NCBI GenBank assembly: GCA_023230905.1
Contig: JALNWL010000070.1
Coordinates: 1-11,018 of the forward strand
Direction: 5' to 3'
Source: Syntrophales bacterium
GTDB lineage: Bacteria; Desulfobacterota; Syntrophia; Syntrophales; UBA2251
DNA length: 11,018 nt
In this document: in pieces, positions 1 to 6,589 of the stretch
Numbering within the stretch: position 1 is the first letter of the stretch
How the letters are laid out: the number at the start of each line of letters is the position of its first letter
Notes under the pieces: model-generated
Database searches by the model: none
What the model was told of the DNA's origin: nothing
Seen by the model: the letters and a program-made list of their open reading frames with translations, nothing else
Translations under genes and position numbers: made by a program

Positions 1-43
1 CTACGGCGAGGAGAAGAAGGAGGCGCACGGCCACCACGGCTAA
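1..43 (+). CDS. C-terminal end of an unidentified protein (partial)
   Basis: Reading from base 2, the sequence gives YGEEKKEAHGHHG and then a TAA stop at 41-43. The tail is charged and His-rich. It is followed after about 60 bases by a strong rightward terminator, which is what the end of a real transcription unit looks like. Too little is present to name the protein. The reading frame is an inference from the stop and the terminator position. Confidence 0.5.
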   Translation, partial: YGEEKKEAHGHHG

Positions 44-100
44 GGAGATGATCGTCGTCGGCCGGCAGGGATGCGGTCCGGCGCCGAGAGGATGAACCGG

Positions 101-139
101 GGGCCCGTTCACGTAAGGTGAGCGGGCCCTCTTTTATTT
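101..139 (+). terminator. Rho-independent terminator, GC-rich 12-bp stem with T-tract
   Basis: GGGCCCGTTCAC (101-112) pairs with GTGAGCGGGCCC (118-129), with one G-T wobble, around a five-base loop. TCTTTTATTT follows at 130-139. It terminates the gene entering from the left edge. The convergent hydrolase gene stops at 134-136, inside the T-tract, so the stem may also help end that transcript, although no T-tract follows it on the minus strand. Confidence 0.88.
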
Positions 140-676
140 CACGAGACGGAAGATCGCCTTGAAACGGGGGTCGGCAGCGGTCTTCAAGAGCTCGAAGAGG
201 ACCGTCTCCGTCGAGGTGATCGACGCGCCCTCCCGGCGCAGGCGCTCGAGGGCGAGCTCCCGGTTCCGGGCCGTCCGGGAGGAGACCGCGTCGGCGACGA
301 CGTGGAGTTCGTAGCCGGCCTCGATCAGGTCCATGGCCGTCTGGTACAGGCAGATGTGGGCCTCGATGCCCGTGAGCAGGATCTGCCTGCGGCCCGCGGC
401 CGCGAGGGCGTCCGTGAAGGCGGGAACCGCGCAGCAGCTGAAGCTCTCCTTCCGGATGGGGGCGGTCCCGGTCAGGAGTGGGGCGAGCTCCGGGATCGTC
501 GGTCCCAGTTTCTCCGGGGTCTGTTCCGTGACCACGACGGGCAGGCCGAAGACCTTCGCCCCGGCGACGATCCGGGCCGCGTTCGCGAACAGGGACTCCT
601 TTTCGTCCATGGCCCGGGCCAGATTCCCCTGGATGTCGATGACGACGAGGAGCGCCCGCTCTTCGGAAAGCCGCAT
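134..676 (-). CDS. Isochorismatase-family cysteine hydrolase (YcaC/ISOC-like)
   Basis: A 180-residue cytoplasmic hydrolase of the isochorismatase superfamily, which cleaves amide, ester or vinyl-ether bonds through a Cys nucleophile. The family's Asp-Lys-Cys triad is visible: Asp14 in VVIDIQG, Lys76 in PIRKESF, and Cys109 in TGIEAHICLYQTA. The VVTEQTPEKLGPTIPEL stretch matches the ISOC/YcaC branch rather than the siderophore isochorismatases, and no aryl-carrier domain is present. I chose the ATG at 676 because GGGAGGG lies 8 bases upstream. An in-frame ATG at 712 would add 12 residues but has no better ribosome site. The gene is divergent from the ABM protein and ends against a terminator. 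The substrate cannot be told from the sequence. Confidence 0.85.
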   Translation of the reverse strand: MRLSEERALLVVIDIQGNLARAMDEKESLFANAARIVAGAKVFGLPVVVTEQTPEKLGPTIPELAPLLTGTAPIRKESFSCCAVPAFTDALAAAGRRQILLTGIEAHICLYQTAMDLIEAGYELHVVADAVSSRTARNRELALERLRREGASITSTETVLFELLKTAADPRFKAIFRLVK

Positions 677-841
677 CCCGTTTTCCCTCCCGTTTTTTGC
701 TTCTCTTAACATGATCTCCGCTTGTTTTCAACGGACGGCGATGATATGTCCCGCAGGAACCGGGGTCGGGTCTGCGCAGGCGGCGATTTGCGCGGCCGCC
801 GATCGAAGCGCACCGGAAACGCCAACGAAAGGGAGGAAAGC
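677..841. promoter_or_regulatory. Divergent intergenic region between hydrolase and ABM gene
   Basis: This 165-base stretch must hold the leftward promoter of the hydrolase and the rightward promoter of the ABM/enoyl-CoA hydratase pair. Ribosome sites are clear at both ends (GGGAGGG for the hydrolase, GGGAGG at 831-836 for the ABM gene). I found no convincing sigma70 promoter in it. The best rightward match is TTGTTT-N17-TATGTC, which is too weak to call. Confidence 0.35.
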
Positions 842-1138
842 ATGCTCGGACTCATCGCGAAATTGAAGATCCAGGAAGGCCGGATGGACGAGGCCCTCGA
901 CCTCTTCAAGGGGCTGGTTGCGGACGTCAAGACGGAGGCGGGGACGCTTTCGTACACGGTGAACAAGGATACGGCGGACCCCAACGTCATTGTGGTCGTG
1001 GAGCGCTACAAGGACGCCGATGCGCTGACGGCCCATTCCTCGACTCCCCACTTCGCCGCCTTCTCGAAGCGGATCGCGGGGCTTCTCGACGGCCAGATGG
1101 AGATGAGCATCCTGGAGGAGGTGGCGTCGATCACATAA
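842..1138 (+). CDS. ABM-domain protein, putative quinol monooxygenase (YgiN-like)
   Basis: A 98-residue protein of the antibiotic biosynthesis monooxygenase fold, a dimeric ferredoxin-like alpha/beta barrel. Family members act as cofactor-free monooxygenases or quinol oxidases, and some have no known activity. The usual pattern is present: an N-terminal strand LGLIAKLKIQEG, a helix, EAGTLSYTV around residues 32-40, VVVERYKDADALTAH at 51-65 with conserved Glu54 and His65, and HFAAFSKRI in the last helix. The ATG at 842 has GGGAGG at a spacing of five bases. An in-frame ORF extends upstream to 722, but that extension has no family similarity. The gene lies 50 bases before an enoyl-CoA hydratase on the same strand, so the two are probably co-transcribed. 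The substrate is unknown. Confidence 0.82.
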   Translation: MLGLIAKLKIQEGRMDEALDLFKGLVADVKTEAGTLSYTVNKDTADPNVIVVVERYKDADALTAHSSTPHFAAFSKRIAGLLDGQMEMSILEEVASIT

Positions 1139-1188
1139 GCGGGCTCTGGGCTGAACTTTAAAATCATTGGAAGGGAGATTTTAGACGG

Positions 1189-1956
1189 ATGGGAAACGGG
1201 TTGGTGCTTTACGAGGAACGGGACCGGGTGGCGATCCTGACGATCAATCGCCCCCAGGCGATGAACGCCCTGAACACGGACGTCAATCTGAGGCTCATCG
1301 AACTCCTGCTTGAGGCCGAGCGGGATCCGGCGATCAAGGTGGCGGTGCTGACGGGTGCGGGCGGGAAGGCCTTCATCGCCGGCGGGGACATCAAGGAAAT
1401 GCTGGGGATGGATGCCATGCAGGCCCGGGGGTACGCCCTGAATGCAAAGCGGGTCATCGATACGATCTGGAACCTGGGGAAGCCCGTGATCGCCGCGATC
1501 AACGGGGTCTGCCTCGGGGGCGGCCTCGAGTACGCGATGGCCTGCGATCTGAGAACGGCGGCTGAGACGGCGAAGTTCGCCCTGCCGGAGATCAACATCG
1601 GCATCATGCCGGGCAGCGCCGGGACGCAGCGGCTGCCCCGCCTGATCGGCATGGCCAAGGCCAAGGAGTTCTGCTTCACCGGTTCGATGTTCGACGCGAA
1701 ACTGGCCTTGGAACTGGGGCTCCTCAATCACGTCTATCCCGCCGAGTCCCTGATGGAGGAAACCCTGGCGCTGGCCGGAAAGATCGTTTCGAAATCCGGC
1801 CCCTCGCTGCGGCTGATCAAGGCGGCCATGAACCGGGGGACGGAAACGGACCTGGAGACGGCCTCCCTGTTCGAAATAGACTGCTTCGGCCTGTGCTTCT
1901 CCACGCAGGAGCGGCAGGACGGTATGCGGGCCTTCGTGGAGAAGGGCAGGAAGTAA
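1189..1956 (+). CDS. Enoyl-CoA hydratase/isomerase (crotonase) family protein
   Basis: A 255-residue cytoplasmic crotonase, the family's usual length, expected to add water across trans-2-enoyl-CoA. The oxyanion-hole segments are AGGDIKEM (64-71) and GVCLGGGLE (106-114). By eye the sequence aligns with rat mitochondrial hydratase, and both catalytic glutamates are kept: Glu114 in GGGLEYAMACD and Glu134 in LPEINIGIMPGSAGTQR. That favours a true hydratase over a decarboxylase or isomerase relative. The C-terminus (ERQDGMRAFVEKGRK) also matches short-chain hydratases. The ATG has GGGAG 11 bases upstream, a rather long spacing, but no other in-frame start fits. The preceding ABM gene is probably in the same operon. 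The chain length or pathway cannot be fixed from this window. Confidence 0.92.
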   Translation: MGNGLVLYEERDRVAILTINRPQAMNALNTDVNLRLIELLLEAERDPAIKVAVLTGAGGKAFIAGGDIKEMLGMDAMQARGYALNAKRVIDTIWNLGKPVIAAINGVCLGGGLEYAMACDLRTAAETAKFALPEINIGIMPGSAGTQRLPRLIGMAKAKEFCFTGSMFDAKLALELGLLNHVYPAESLMEETLALAGKIVSKSGPSLRLIKAAMNRGTETDLETASLFEIDCFGLCFSTQERQDGMRAFVEKGRK

Positions 1957-1973
1957 CCCAGCGGGAAATTTTC

Positions 1974-2020
1974 GAGGGATGCGTTCCGTGCCGATGTGAC
2001 GTCAGCGGGAAGCGTCCCTC
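1974..2020 (+). terminator. Possible terminator hairpin after the enoyl-CoA hydratase
   Basis: GAGGGATGC (1974-1982) pairs with GCGTCCCTC (2012-2020), with one wobble. After a one-base bulge, TTCC (1984-1987) pairs with GGAA (2008-2011). The loop is long (20 bases) and the following tail ATCCTTTTCATCTG is only moderately T-rich. The position, just after the stop of the rightward operon, supports the call. The loop and weak tail count against it. Confidence 0.4.
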
Positions 2021-2117
2021 ATCCTTTTCATCTGATCGGAGAACGGTTTATGTTTAGCCCGCCCGGTCGCCTGAAATCTAAATTGCATAAGTCAACAACG
2101 CCCATTTTGTCATTTGC

Positions 2118-3512
2118 TCACTTCAGCAGGAACACGAGGGTCCGGCCGGGGATTTTCTGGTCGTCGATTTCGTCACCGCTCAGGATGCGACCGTCGGGAA
2201 GGCGGTAGAACGTCGAGGGATAATTCCATTTGCGGCCGGCAATCCGGGAGGCGGAGCGAACGCCTTGCACATATCCGCCGTAGATGTAGCCCGCCAGCAC
2301 CCGGGTTCCCTTGGGCGGCCTCTCGAGCAGTTTGCGGAGCGAGGCGTTTTTGTTCAGCTCGGCCCCGGTCCGGATGAGGCCGCTGGGGAAAAAATAGATG
2401 GTCGTTGAGTCGGTGTAGAGATCACCCGCCAGGTCGCTCGCCCTGGAGCCGTCCCTGCCGATCTCCAGGAACCCTTCGAATGACTGTTCCCGCTCCGGAA
2501 CATCCTCGAAACGGACGCGCGTGCCGGCAGGAATCGCTTCCCATTCCCTGATTTCGTCTCCCCGAAACCTTCGTCCGTCCGGATACTCATAGATCGTTGT
2601 CCGGTGGTCGTATCGGTCCCGGGCGACGTTCCAGGCATTGATCCCCTTGGCGATGACCCTGGTGGCTTCCCGCCGTTCGTCGGGCCGCTGCGATTCCCGG
2701 GCGCCGATCAGGGCGGCCCACATTCTGGGGGGGCGATAGAGAAAGCGGTGCAGCTCGGGATCGGCGACCGCGAGTCGCCTGGCTGCGACATCCGGGTCCC
2801 GGGTTGGTCTCGCGGAAAGGCCCAGACGTCGCCTGACGTCGGGATGGGCAAAGAGCATCCCACATTTTTTCCTCCCGCGGTGCCTCTGGGGATGAAAGCG
2901 GTTGGGGCGCCCGTAGGCCACCATGGAATGGGTGAGGACATCCTTGTCGCGGATCCGGTAGATGGCCTTCAACTGTCTCAGCAGCTCGCGAAGCGACGCA
3001 TACTGGGCGGTGGTGATATCCTCGTCGTGATAGCCGACGACCTCGATGCCGATGGTGAAATCGTCGAGGGTGCTCTTCCCCTTCCACATGCTTCTCCCCG
3101 TGTGGGTGGCGATCCGCCTGCGGTCGATGATCCGGTAAACCTCACCCGAGGGGGCAACCAGATAGTGGGCCTCTCCAAAGCGGTGCACCTTGCGGAGGGA
3201 ACCTTCCAAGGCGCCCTCAGTGGTGTGCAGGACAATGTGGCGTGTGGTGGTGCGAAAGGGACGTTTTTGATTCAGGGGACTGAAGTGATTGCTGATTGTC
3301 AGCGCTTTCGCAGCCGCCTCCGAAGCCCCCGCGAGAAGTACCGCGAGGATCAGAAACAGGAGGACGGCGAACCGTCCGGCATGCTCGATGGTTGAAACGG
3401 CGTATCTGTAAAACCTGAATCCATGCATTCCGCTGTCGTTGAACAAGACCTCCCCAATATCATCCACGCACCGGTCGAATTTTCGGTGTGGAGCCGGTTC
3501 CCCGCGGGTCAC
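2118..3512 (-). CDS. Exported N-acetylmuramoyl-L-alanine amidase (Amidase_2/PGRP) with C-terminal repeats
   Basis: A 464-residue protein expected to cut the MurNAc-L-Ala bond of peptidoglycan outside the cytoplasm. A hydrophobic segment (about 48-66, FAVLLFLILAVLLAGAS) followed by EAAAKA looks like a signal peptide or anchor. The Amidase_2 domain runs about 90-222. Likely zinc ligands are His96 (HIVLHTTEG), His195 (VLTHS) and Cys217 (RKKCGMLF), with AHYLVAPSGEVYRI and TIGIEVVG as further landmarks. Residues 300-464 hold three degenerate copies of an unrecognised repeat (see findings). The GTG at 3512 overlaps the upstream stop as GTGA, implying translational coupling. The ATG at 3428 (residue 29) would give a more ordinary signal peptide and is the main alternative. 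The domain call is firm; the start is not. Confidence 0.85.
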   Translation of the reverse strand: MTRGEPAPHRKFDRCVDDIGEVLFNDSGMHGFRFYRYAVSTIEHAGRFAVLLFLILAVLLAGASEAAAKALTISNHFSPLNQKRPFRTTTRHIVLHTTEGALEGSLRKVHRFGEAHYLVAPSGEVYRIIDRRRIATHTGRSMWKGKSTLDDFTIGIEVVGYHDEDITTAQYASLRELLRQLKAIYRIRDKDVLTHSMVAYGRPNRFHPQRHRGRKKCGMLFAHPDVRRRLGLSARPTRDPDVAARRLAVADPELHRFLYRPPRMWAALIGARESQRPDERREATRVIAKGINAWNVARDRYDHRTTIYEYPDGRRFRGDEIREWEAIPAGTRVRFEDVPEREQSFEGFLEIGRDGSRASDLAGDLYTDSTTIYFFPSGLIRTGAELNKNASLRKLLERPPKGTRVLAGYIYGGYVQGVRSASRIAGRKWNYPSTFYRLPDGRILSGDEIDDQKIPGRTLVFLLK

Positions 3513-4522
3513 CGCTCCAGCACGTAGCTGAACAACAGGGGCGCCACAATGGTGGCGTCGCTTTCGATCACATAACGCGGGGTATCTACCGATAACTTTC
3601 CCCAGGAGATCTTTTCGTTTGGCACCGCCCCGGAATAAGAACCGAAACTGGTGATGCTGTCCGAAATCTGGCAGAAGTAGGCCCAGTGCTTCACCTTCTC
3701 TTTGAGGTCGTAATTCAACATGGGTACCACGCAGATGGAGAAATCGCCGGCAATGCCGCCTCCGATCTGGAAAAACCCGATACCCGCCGAGGTTTCCGTG
3801 TCAATTTTCTGGTACCACTCCGCGAGATGCATCAGATATTCTATCCCGCCGCGGATGGACCCCGGCTTCAGTTCCTTTTTTATGCACGTGGCGGCATAGA
3901 CGTTGCCCAGGGTAGAATCTTCCCAGCCGGGAACGTAAATGGGCAGCCGCTTTTGGGCCGCAGCCAGAAGCCAGCTGTTTTCGGGGTCAATTTGATAATG
4001 CGCTGTCAGTTCTCCCGAGAGCAGAAGATCGTAAAAGAATTCGTGCGGAAACTTGAGGGTGCCTGTCTTTTCGGCCTCCCGCCAGCGCCTTTTCAGTCGG
4101 TCCTCGATGTGAAACATGACGTCCTGGGGGATGCCGGTGTCCGTGACGCGGTTGTAGCCGCGCTCCAGGAGTTCGCGCTCCTGTGAGGGACTCAGATTGC
4201 GATACTCCGGGATCTTGACGTAGGTTTGGTTGGCGACAAGGTTGAAGACATCCTCCTCGAGGTTAGCCCCGGTGCAGCAAATCGCATGGATTTTATCTTG
4301 GCGGATCATCTCCGCCAGACTAATCCCCAGTTCGGCCGTACTCATGGCGCCCGCCATGGCCAGAAACATCTTTCCGCCCTTGTTGATGTGATCCCTGTAT
4401 GACAGGGCGGCATCTCTGAGCGTCAAGGCGTTGAAGTGGCGGTAGTGCGTTTCCATAAAACGGCTGATACTTCCCTCTGCCTGGTTGCGTGATTTGTGCT
4501 GAAGCGTCGTGGTGATGGACAT
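3509..4522 (-). CDS. Deoxyhypusine synthase-like protein
   Basis: A 337-residue homologue of deoxyhypusine synthase, the NAD-dependent enzyme that moves an aminobutyl group from spermidine to a lysine of eIF5A. Bacteria lack eIF5A, and bacterial relatives are thought to act on small amines such as polyamines or agmatine. The NAD-site segments TGANLEED (84-91) and GGGIAGDFS (254-262) are present, as is the active-site region PNEKISWGKL with Lys309, the counterpart of human Lys329. Glu303 and Trp307 also match human Glu323 and Trp327. The human spermidine contacts His288 and Asp243 appear replaced. The ATG at 4522 has GGAG 8 bases upstream. The gene has its own strong promoter and overlaps the amidase gene by four bases. 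Codon composition is less GC-rich than its neighbours. The family is sure; the substrate is not. Confidence 0.88.
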   Translation of the reverse strand: MSITTTLQHKSRNQAEGSISRFMETHYRHFNALTLRDAALSYRDHINKGGKMFLAMAGAMSTAELGISLAEMIRQDKIHAICCTGANLEEDVFNLVANQTYVKIPEYRNLSPSQERELLERGYNRVTDTGIPQDVMFHIEDRLKRRWREAEKTGTLKFPHEFFYDLLLSGELTAHYQIDPENSWLLAAAQKRLPIYVPGWEDSTLGNVYAATCIKKELKPGSIRGGIEYLMHLAEWYQKIDTETSAGIGFFQIGGGIAGDFSICVVPMLNYDLKEKVKHWAYFCQISDSITSFGSYSGAVPNEKISWGKLSVDTPRYVIESDATIVAPLLFSYVLER

Positions 4523-4650
4523 GATCCCGTCTCCTTTCTCCTTGCGCCTGGCCCTGCTTTTTTGGAAAAAAACGGTGTGGCCGTGACGGTGTCAGGTCGA
4601 TCCGCGGGCAACTGTTTTAAGTGGCCGGGAGTGACTGAATTACTTGGCTA

Positions 4651-4741
4651 CGTTGGAGGACTGGCAAGATTTTATTTTGCGGACTATAGGGAAAACAAGA
4701 CGATATGTCAATTCAAAAGGGTCCATCCGTCACCTCCAACG
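4651..4741. repeat. 9-bp inverted repeat flanking the promoter
   Basis: CGTTGGAGG at 4651-4659 and its exact reverse complement CCTCCAACG at 4733-4741 lie either side of the promoter. The centre of the repeat (4696) coincides with the centre of the promoter (4697). A role as paired operator sites is only an inference. A 9-bp match over this distance can also be chance. Confidence 0.4.
4683..4711 (-). promoter_or_regulatory. Sigma70-type promoter of the deoxyhypusine synthase-like/amidase operon
   Basis: On the minus strand the -35 is TTGACA (4711-4706), a perfect consensus. It is followed by exactly 17 bases and then TATAGT (4688-4683), five of six matches to TATAAT. Transcription would start near 4676 and leave a leader of about 150 bases before the ATG at 4522. 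The location just upstream of a leftward gene with no closer promoter supports it. Confidence 0.82.
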
Positions 4742-4897
4742 GTGTCTAACTCTGGGGAACTGCCTGTATGCCCGGACCGTTCTGGCCGCAGGCACAACGC
4801 CGTGCGCCTTCCTGATGCACTTCTCCGCCCGTGCCCGGCAAATGGGTTGATGATTCGTACAAGGGCTTCCCCGGGCGCGGCGGCAGAGCGGAAAGCA

Positions 4898-5305
4898 TCA
4901 GGAGGCGTTGGGCGCCCGCTCCTCGACCAATTCGTAGGAGCCTTCGCCGTCGTGGGTCTCCCGCCCCGTTACCGGCGGATTGAAGGCGCAGATCAGCCGC
5001 ATGTCTTCCGTACCGCCCCTGAGGATATGGCAATCGTGATCATTGAGGGCGTAGAGGACGCCGTCCTTGACCTCGTGGACCTCGCCACTGGCCAGATCCT
5101 CGATAGTTCCGTTGCCGGCCACGCAGTAAACCGCCTCCAGGTGGTTCTTGTACCAGAACCGGTGCTCCGTGCCGGCCGTGATGATGGTCTCGTGAAAGGA
5201 AAAACCCATGCCGTCTTTTTTCAACAGAAGGCGACGGCTCACCCATCCCTTTCCCGCCACCTCCCGCTCCGTGTCGATAATCTGCCGGATGTCGCGAACA
5301 ATCAT
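4898..5305 (-). CDS. ectC: L-ectoine synthase
   Basis: A 135-residue cupin that closes the ring of N-gamma-acetyl-L-2,4-diaminobutyrate to make ectoine, the last step of the pathway, in the cytoplasm. The sequence is typical throughout: SRRLLLKKDGMGFSFHETII, FWYKNHLEAVYCVAGNG and DHDCHILRGG. The iron ligands described for characterised EctC proteins fall at the same numbers here: Glu57, Tyr85 and His93. The length is normal. The ATG overlaps the ectB stop by one base (TAATG) and has GGGGGA upstream, so it is the last, translationally coupled gene of the ectoine operon. No ectoine hydroxylase (ectD) follows. Confidence 0.98.
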   Translation of the reverse strand: MIVRDIRQIIDTEREVAGKGWVSRRLLLKKDGMGFSFHETIITAGTEHRFWYKNHLEAVYCVAGNGTIEDLASGEVHEVKDGVLYALNDHDCHILRGGTEDMRLICAFNPPVTGRETHDGEGSYELVEERAPNAS

Positions 5306-6579
5306 TACAATTCCCCCGTGAGATTCTCTTTCTTCTTTTTCAGGATCTCCCCGATAGATTGCCCGACAATCTCGATGCCGCGCAACAGGGTCTCTTCGTC
5401 AATGGTCAGGGCAGGCAGAAATTTCACCACTTGGTCGTAGCTGCCGGCCAGTTCGATGATCAGACCGTTTTCGAAGCAGCGCTCCGATACCTGGCTGGCG
5501 AGCCCCCGTTCCGGCAGCTCGAGGCCATAGATCATCCCGCGGCCGCGCACCGAGGCCTCCAGTTCCGGATAGGTCTCGGCTATCTTCTTTAGCTCCCGCT
5601 CCATCACCGTGCCCTTGTACTTCACGGCCTCGGAGAAGTCGTTGGTGTCCCAGTAGCACAGGGCCTGGGTGGAAGCCACAAAGGCCAGGTTGTTGCCGCG
5701 GAAGGTGCCGGTGTGTTCGCCCGGTCTCCACTGGTCCAGGTCCGGCCGCATCAGGATGAAGGCCATGGGCAGGCCGCCGCCGATGGACTTGGACAGGCAA
5801 ACGATGTCGGGCTTGAGGTCCGCCTCCTCGAAGCTGAAGAAATCGCCGCTGCGACCGTTGCCCACCTGAATATCGTCGATGATCATCAGGATGTCGAACT
5901 GATGACAGATCTCCGCGAGTTCCTTGAGCCATTCCGGCCGGGCAACGTTGATTCCCCCTTCGGCCTGAATGGTCTCCAGGATCACCGCAGCCGGCGTGTC
6001 CAGACCGCTGGAGTTGTCGGCCAGCATCTTGCGGAACAGATCCAGAGTGTTGAAATCCGGCCTCAGATAGCCGTCATAGGGCATAAAGCTCACATTGGAG
6101 CGGCTGATATAGGCCTCGTCCCGGTAAAAGGCGTTGCCCGTGATGGCCAGGGAGCCCATGGTGAGACCATGGAAGCCGTTGGTAAAGCAGACGACGTTGG
6201 AGCGGGCCTTGACCATGCGGGCCAGTTTCAGGGCGGTCTCCACGGCATTGGTGCCGGTAGGCCCGGTAAACTGGATCTTATACTCCATGTTCCGCGGTTG
6301 CAGGATGGTGTTGTAGAATTTTTCCAGGAAGTTCTTCTTCGCCGTGGTGGCCATGTCCAGACCGTGCACCACGCCGCCCAATTGGAGGTGCTCGATGAGC
6401 GCCTGGGTGATCTGCTCGTTGTTGTGGCCGTAATTCAGGGTACCGGCGCCGGCGAAAAAGTCAATATACTCCTTCCCTTGCTCATCGACCATGATGGATC
6501 CCTTGGCCGTGTGGAAGATGACGGGAAACGACCGGATGTACCCCCTGACGCGAGATTCCAAGTTTTCAAAGATACGCAA
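5305..6579 (-). CDS. ectB: L-2,4-diaminobutyrate transaminase (diaminobutyrate-2-oxoglutarate aminotransferase)
   Basis: A class-III PLP aminotransferase that converts L-aspartate-4-semialdehyde and glutamate to L-2,4-diaminobutyrate, the first ectoine step. EctB signatures include RGYIRSFPVIF, IDFFAGAGTLNYGHNN and FTGPTGTNAVETALKLAR. The cofactor Asp is in IIDDIQVGNGRSG (Asp235) and the Schiff-base Lys is in CLSKSIGGGLP (Lys264). I place the start at the TTG at 6579, giving 424 residues. A perfect AAGGAGG lies five bases upstream, overlapping the ectA stop, and the resulting N-terminus (MRIFENLESRVRGYIRSFPV) matches known EctB proteins. The ATG at 6597 adds six residues, overlaps ectA by eight bases and lacks a ribosome site. 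Genes ectA and ectC are immediate neighbours. Confidence 0.96.
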   Translation of the reverse strand: MRIFENLESRVRGYIRSFPVIFHTAKGSIMVDEQGKEYIDFFAGAGTLNYGHNNEQITQALIEHLQLGGVVHGLDMATTAKKNFLEKFYNTILQPRNMEYKIQFTGPTGTNAVETALKLARMVKARSNVVCFTNGFHGLTMGSLAITGNAFYRDEAYISRSNVSFMPYDGYLRPDFNTLDLFRKMLADNSSGLDTPAAVILETIQAEGGINVARPEWLKELAEICHQFDILMIIDDIQVGNGRSGDFFSFEEADLKPDIVCLSKSIGGGLPMAFILMRPDLDQWRPGEHTGTFRGNNLAFVASTQALCYWDTNDFSEAVKYKGTVMERELKKIAETYPELEASVRGRGMIYGLELPERGLASQVSERCFENGLIIELAGSYDQVVKFLPALTIDEETLLRGIEIVGQSIGEILKKKKENLTGEL

Positions 6580-6589
6580 AACATCCTCC

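Larger units (their letters stand above)
4523..4897. other. Intergenic stretch between ectC and the deoxyhypusine synthase-like gene
   Basis: No real gene is seen in these 375 bases. They hold the leftward sigma70 promoter at 4683-4711, a 9-bp inverted repeat placed symmetrically around it, and an untranslated leader of about 150 bases with a small T6/A7 hairpin (4558-4572). The part next to ectC (4760-4897) has short inverted repeats, for example TGCCTG 4761-4766 with CAGGCA 4789-4794, but no T-tract. I therefore cannot point to a terminator for the ectoine operon, and some read-through into the next genes is possible. Short open frames here continue from other frames of ectC and look non-coding. 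Confidence 0.6.

Noticed and set aside
722..841. Longer start for the ABM protein at 722
   Set aside because: The extra 40 residues are Arg-rich, lack similarity to the family, and would bury the good GGGAGG site at 831-836.
2604..3395. Rightward 263-residue open frame opposite the amidase
   Set aside because: Antisense to a gene with clear domain motifs. The translation is Gly/Pro/Asp-rich with no family signature.
4558..4590. T-tract and GC-rich sequence in the leader of the deoxyhypusine synthase-like gene as an attenuator
   Set aside because: On the minus strand no stable GC stem directly precedes the T-run, only a three-base CCG/CGG pairing.
4746..5033. Leftward 95-residue open frame across the ectC 3' end
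   Set aside because: Most of it is another frame of ectC, the sequence is Arg/Gly-rich and low in complexity as expected of a shadow, and it has no recognisable motif.
4496..5440. Rightward 314-residue open frame opposite ectC and the intergenic gap
   Set aside because: It is antisense to well supported genes, has no family similarity, and runs through a strong leftward promoter.
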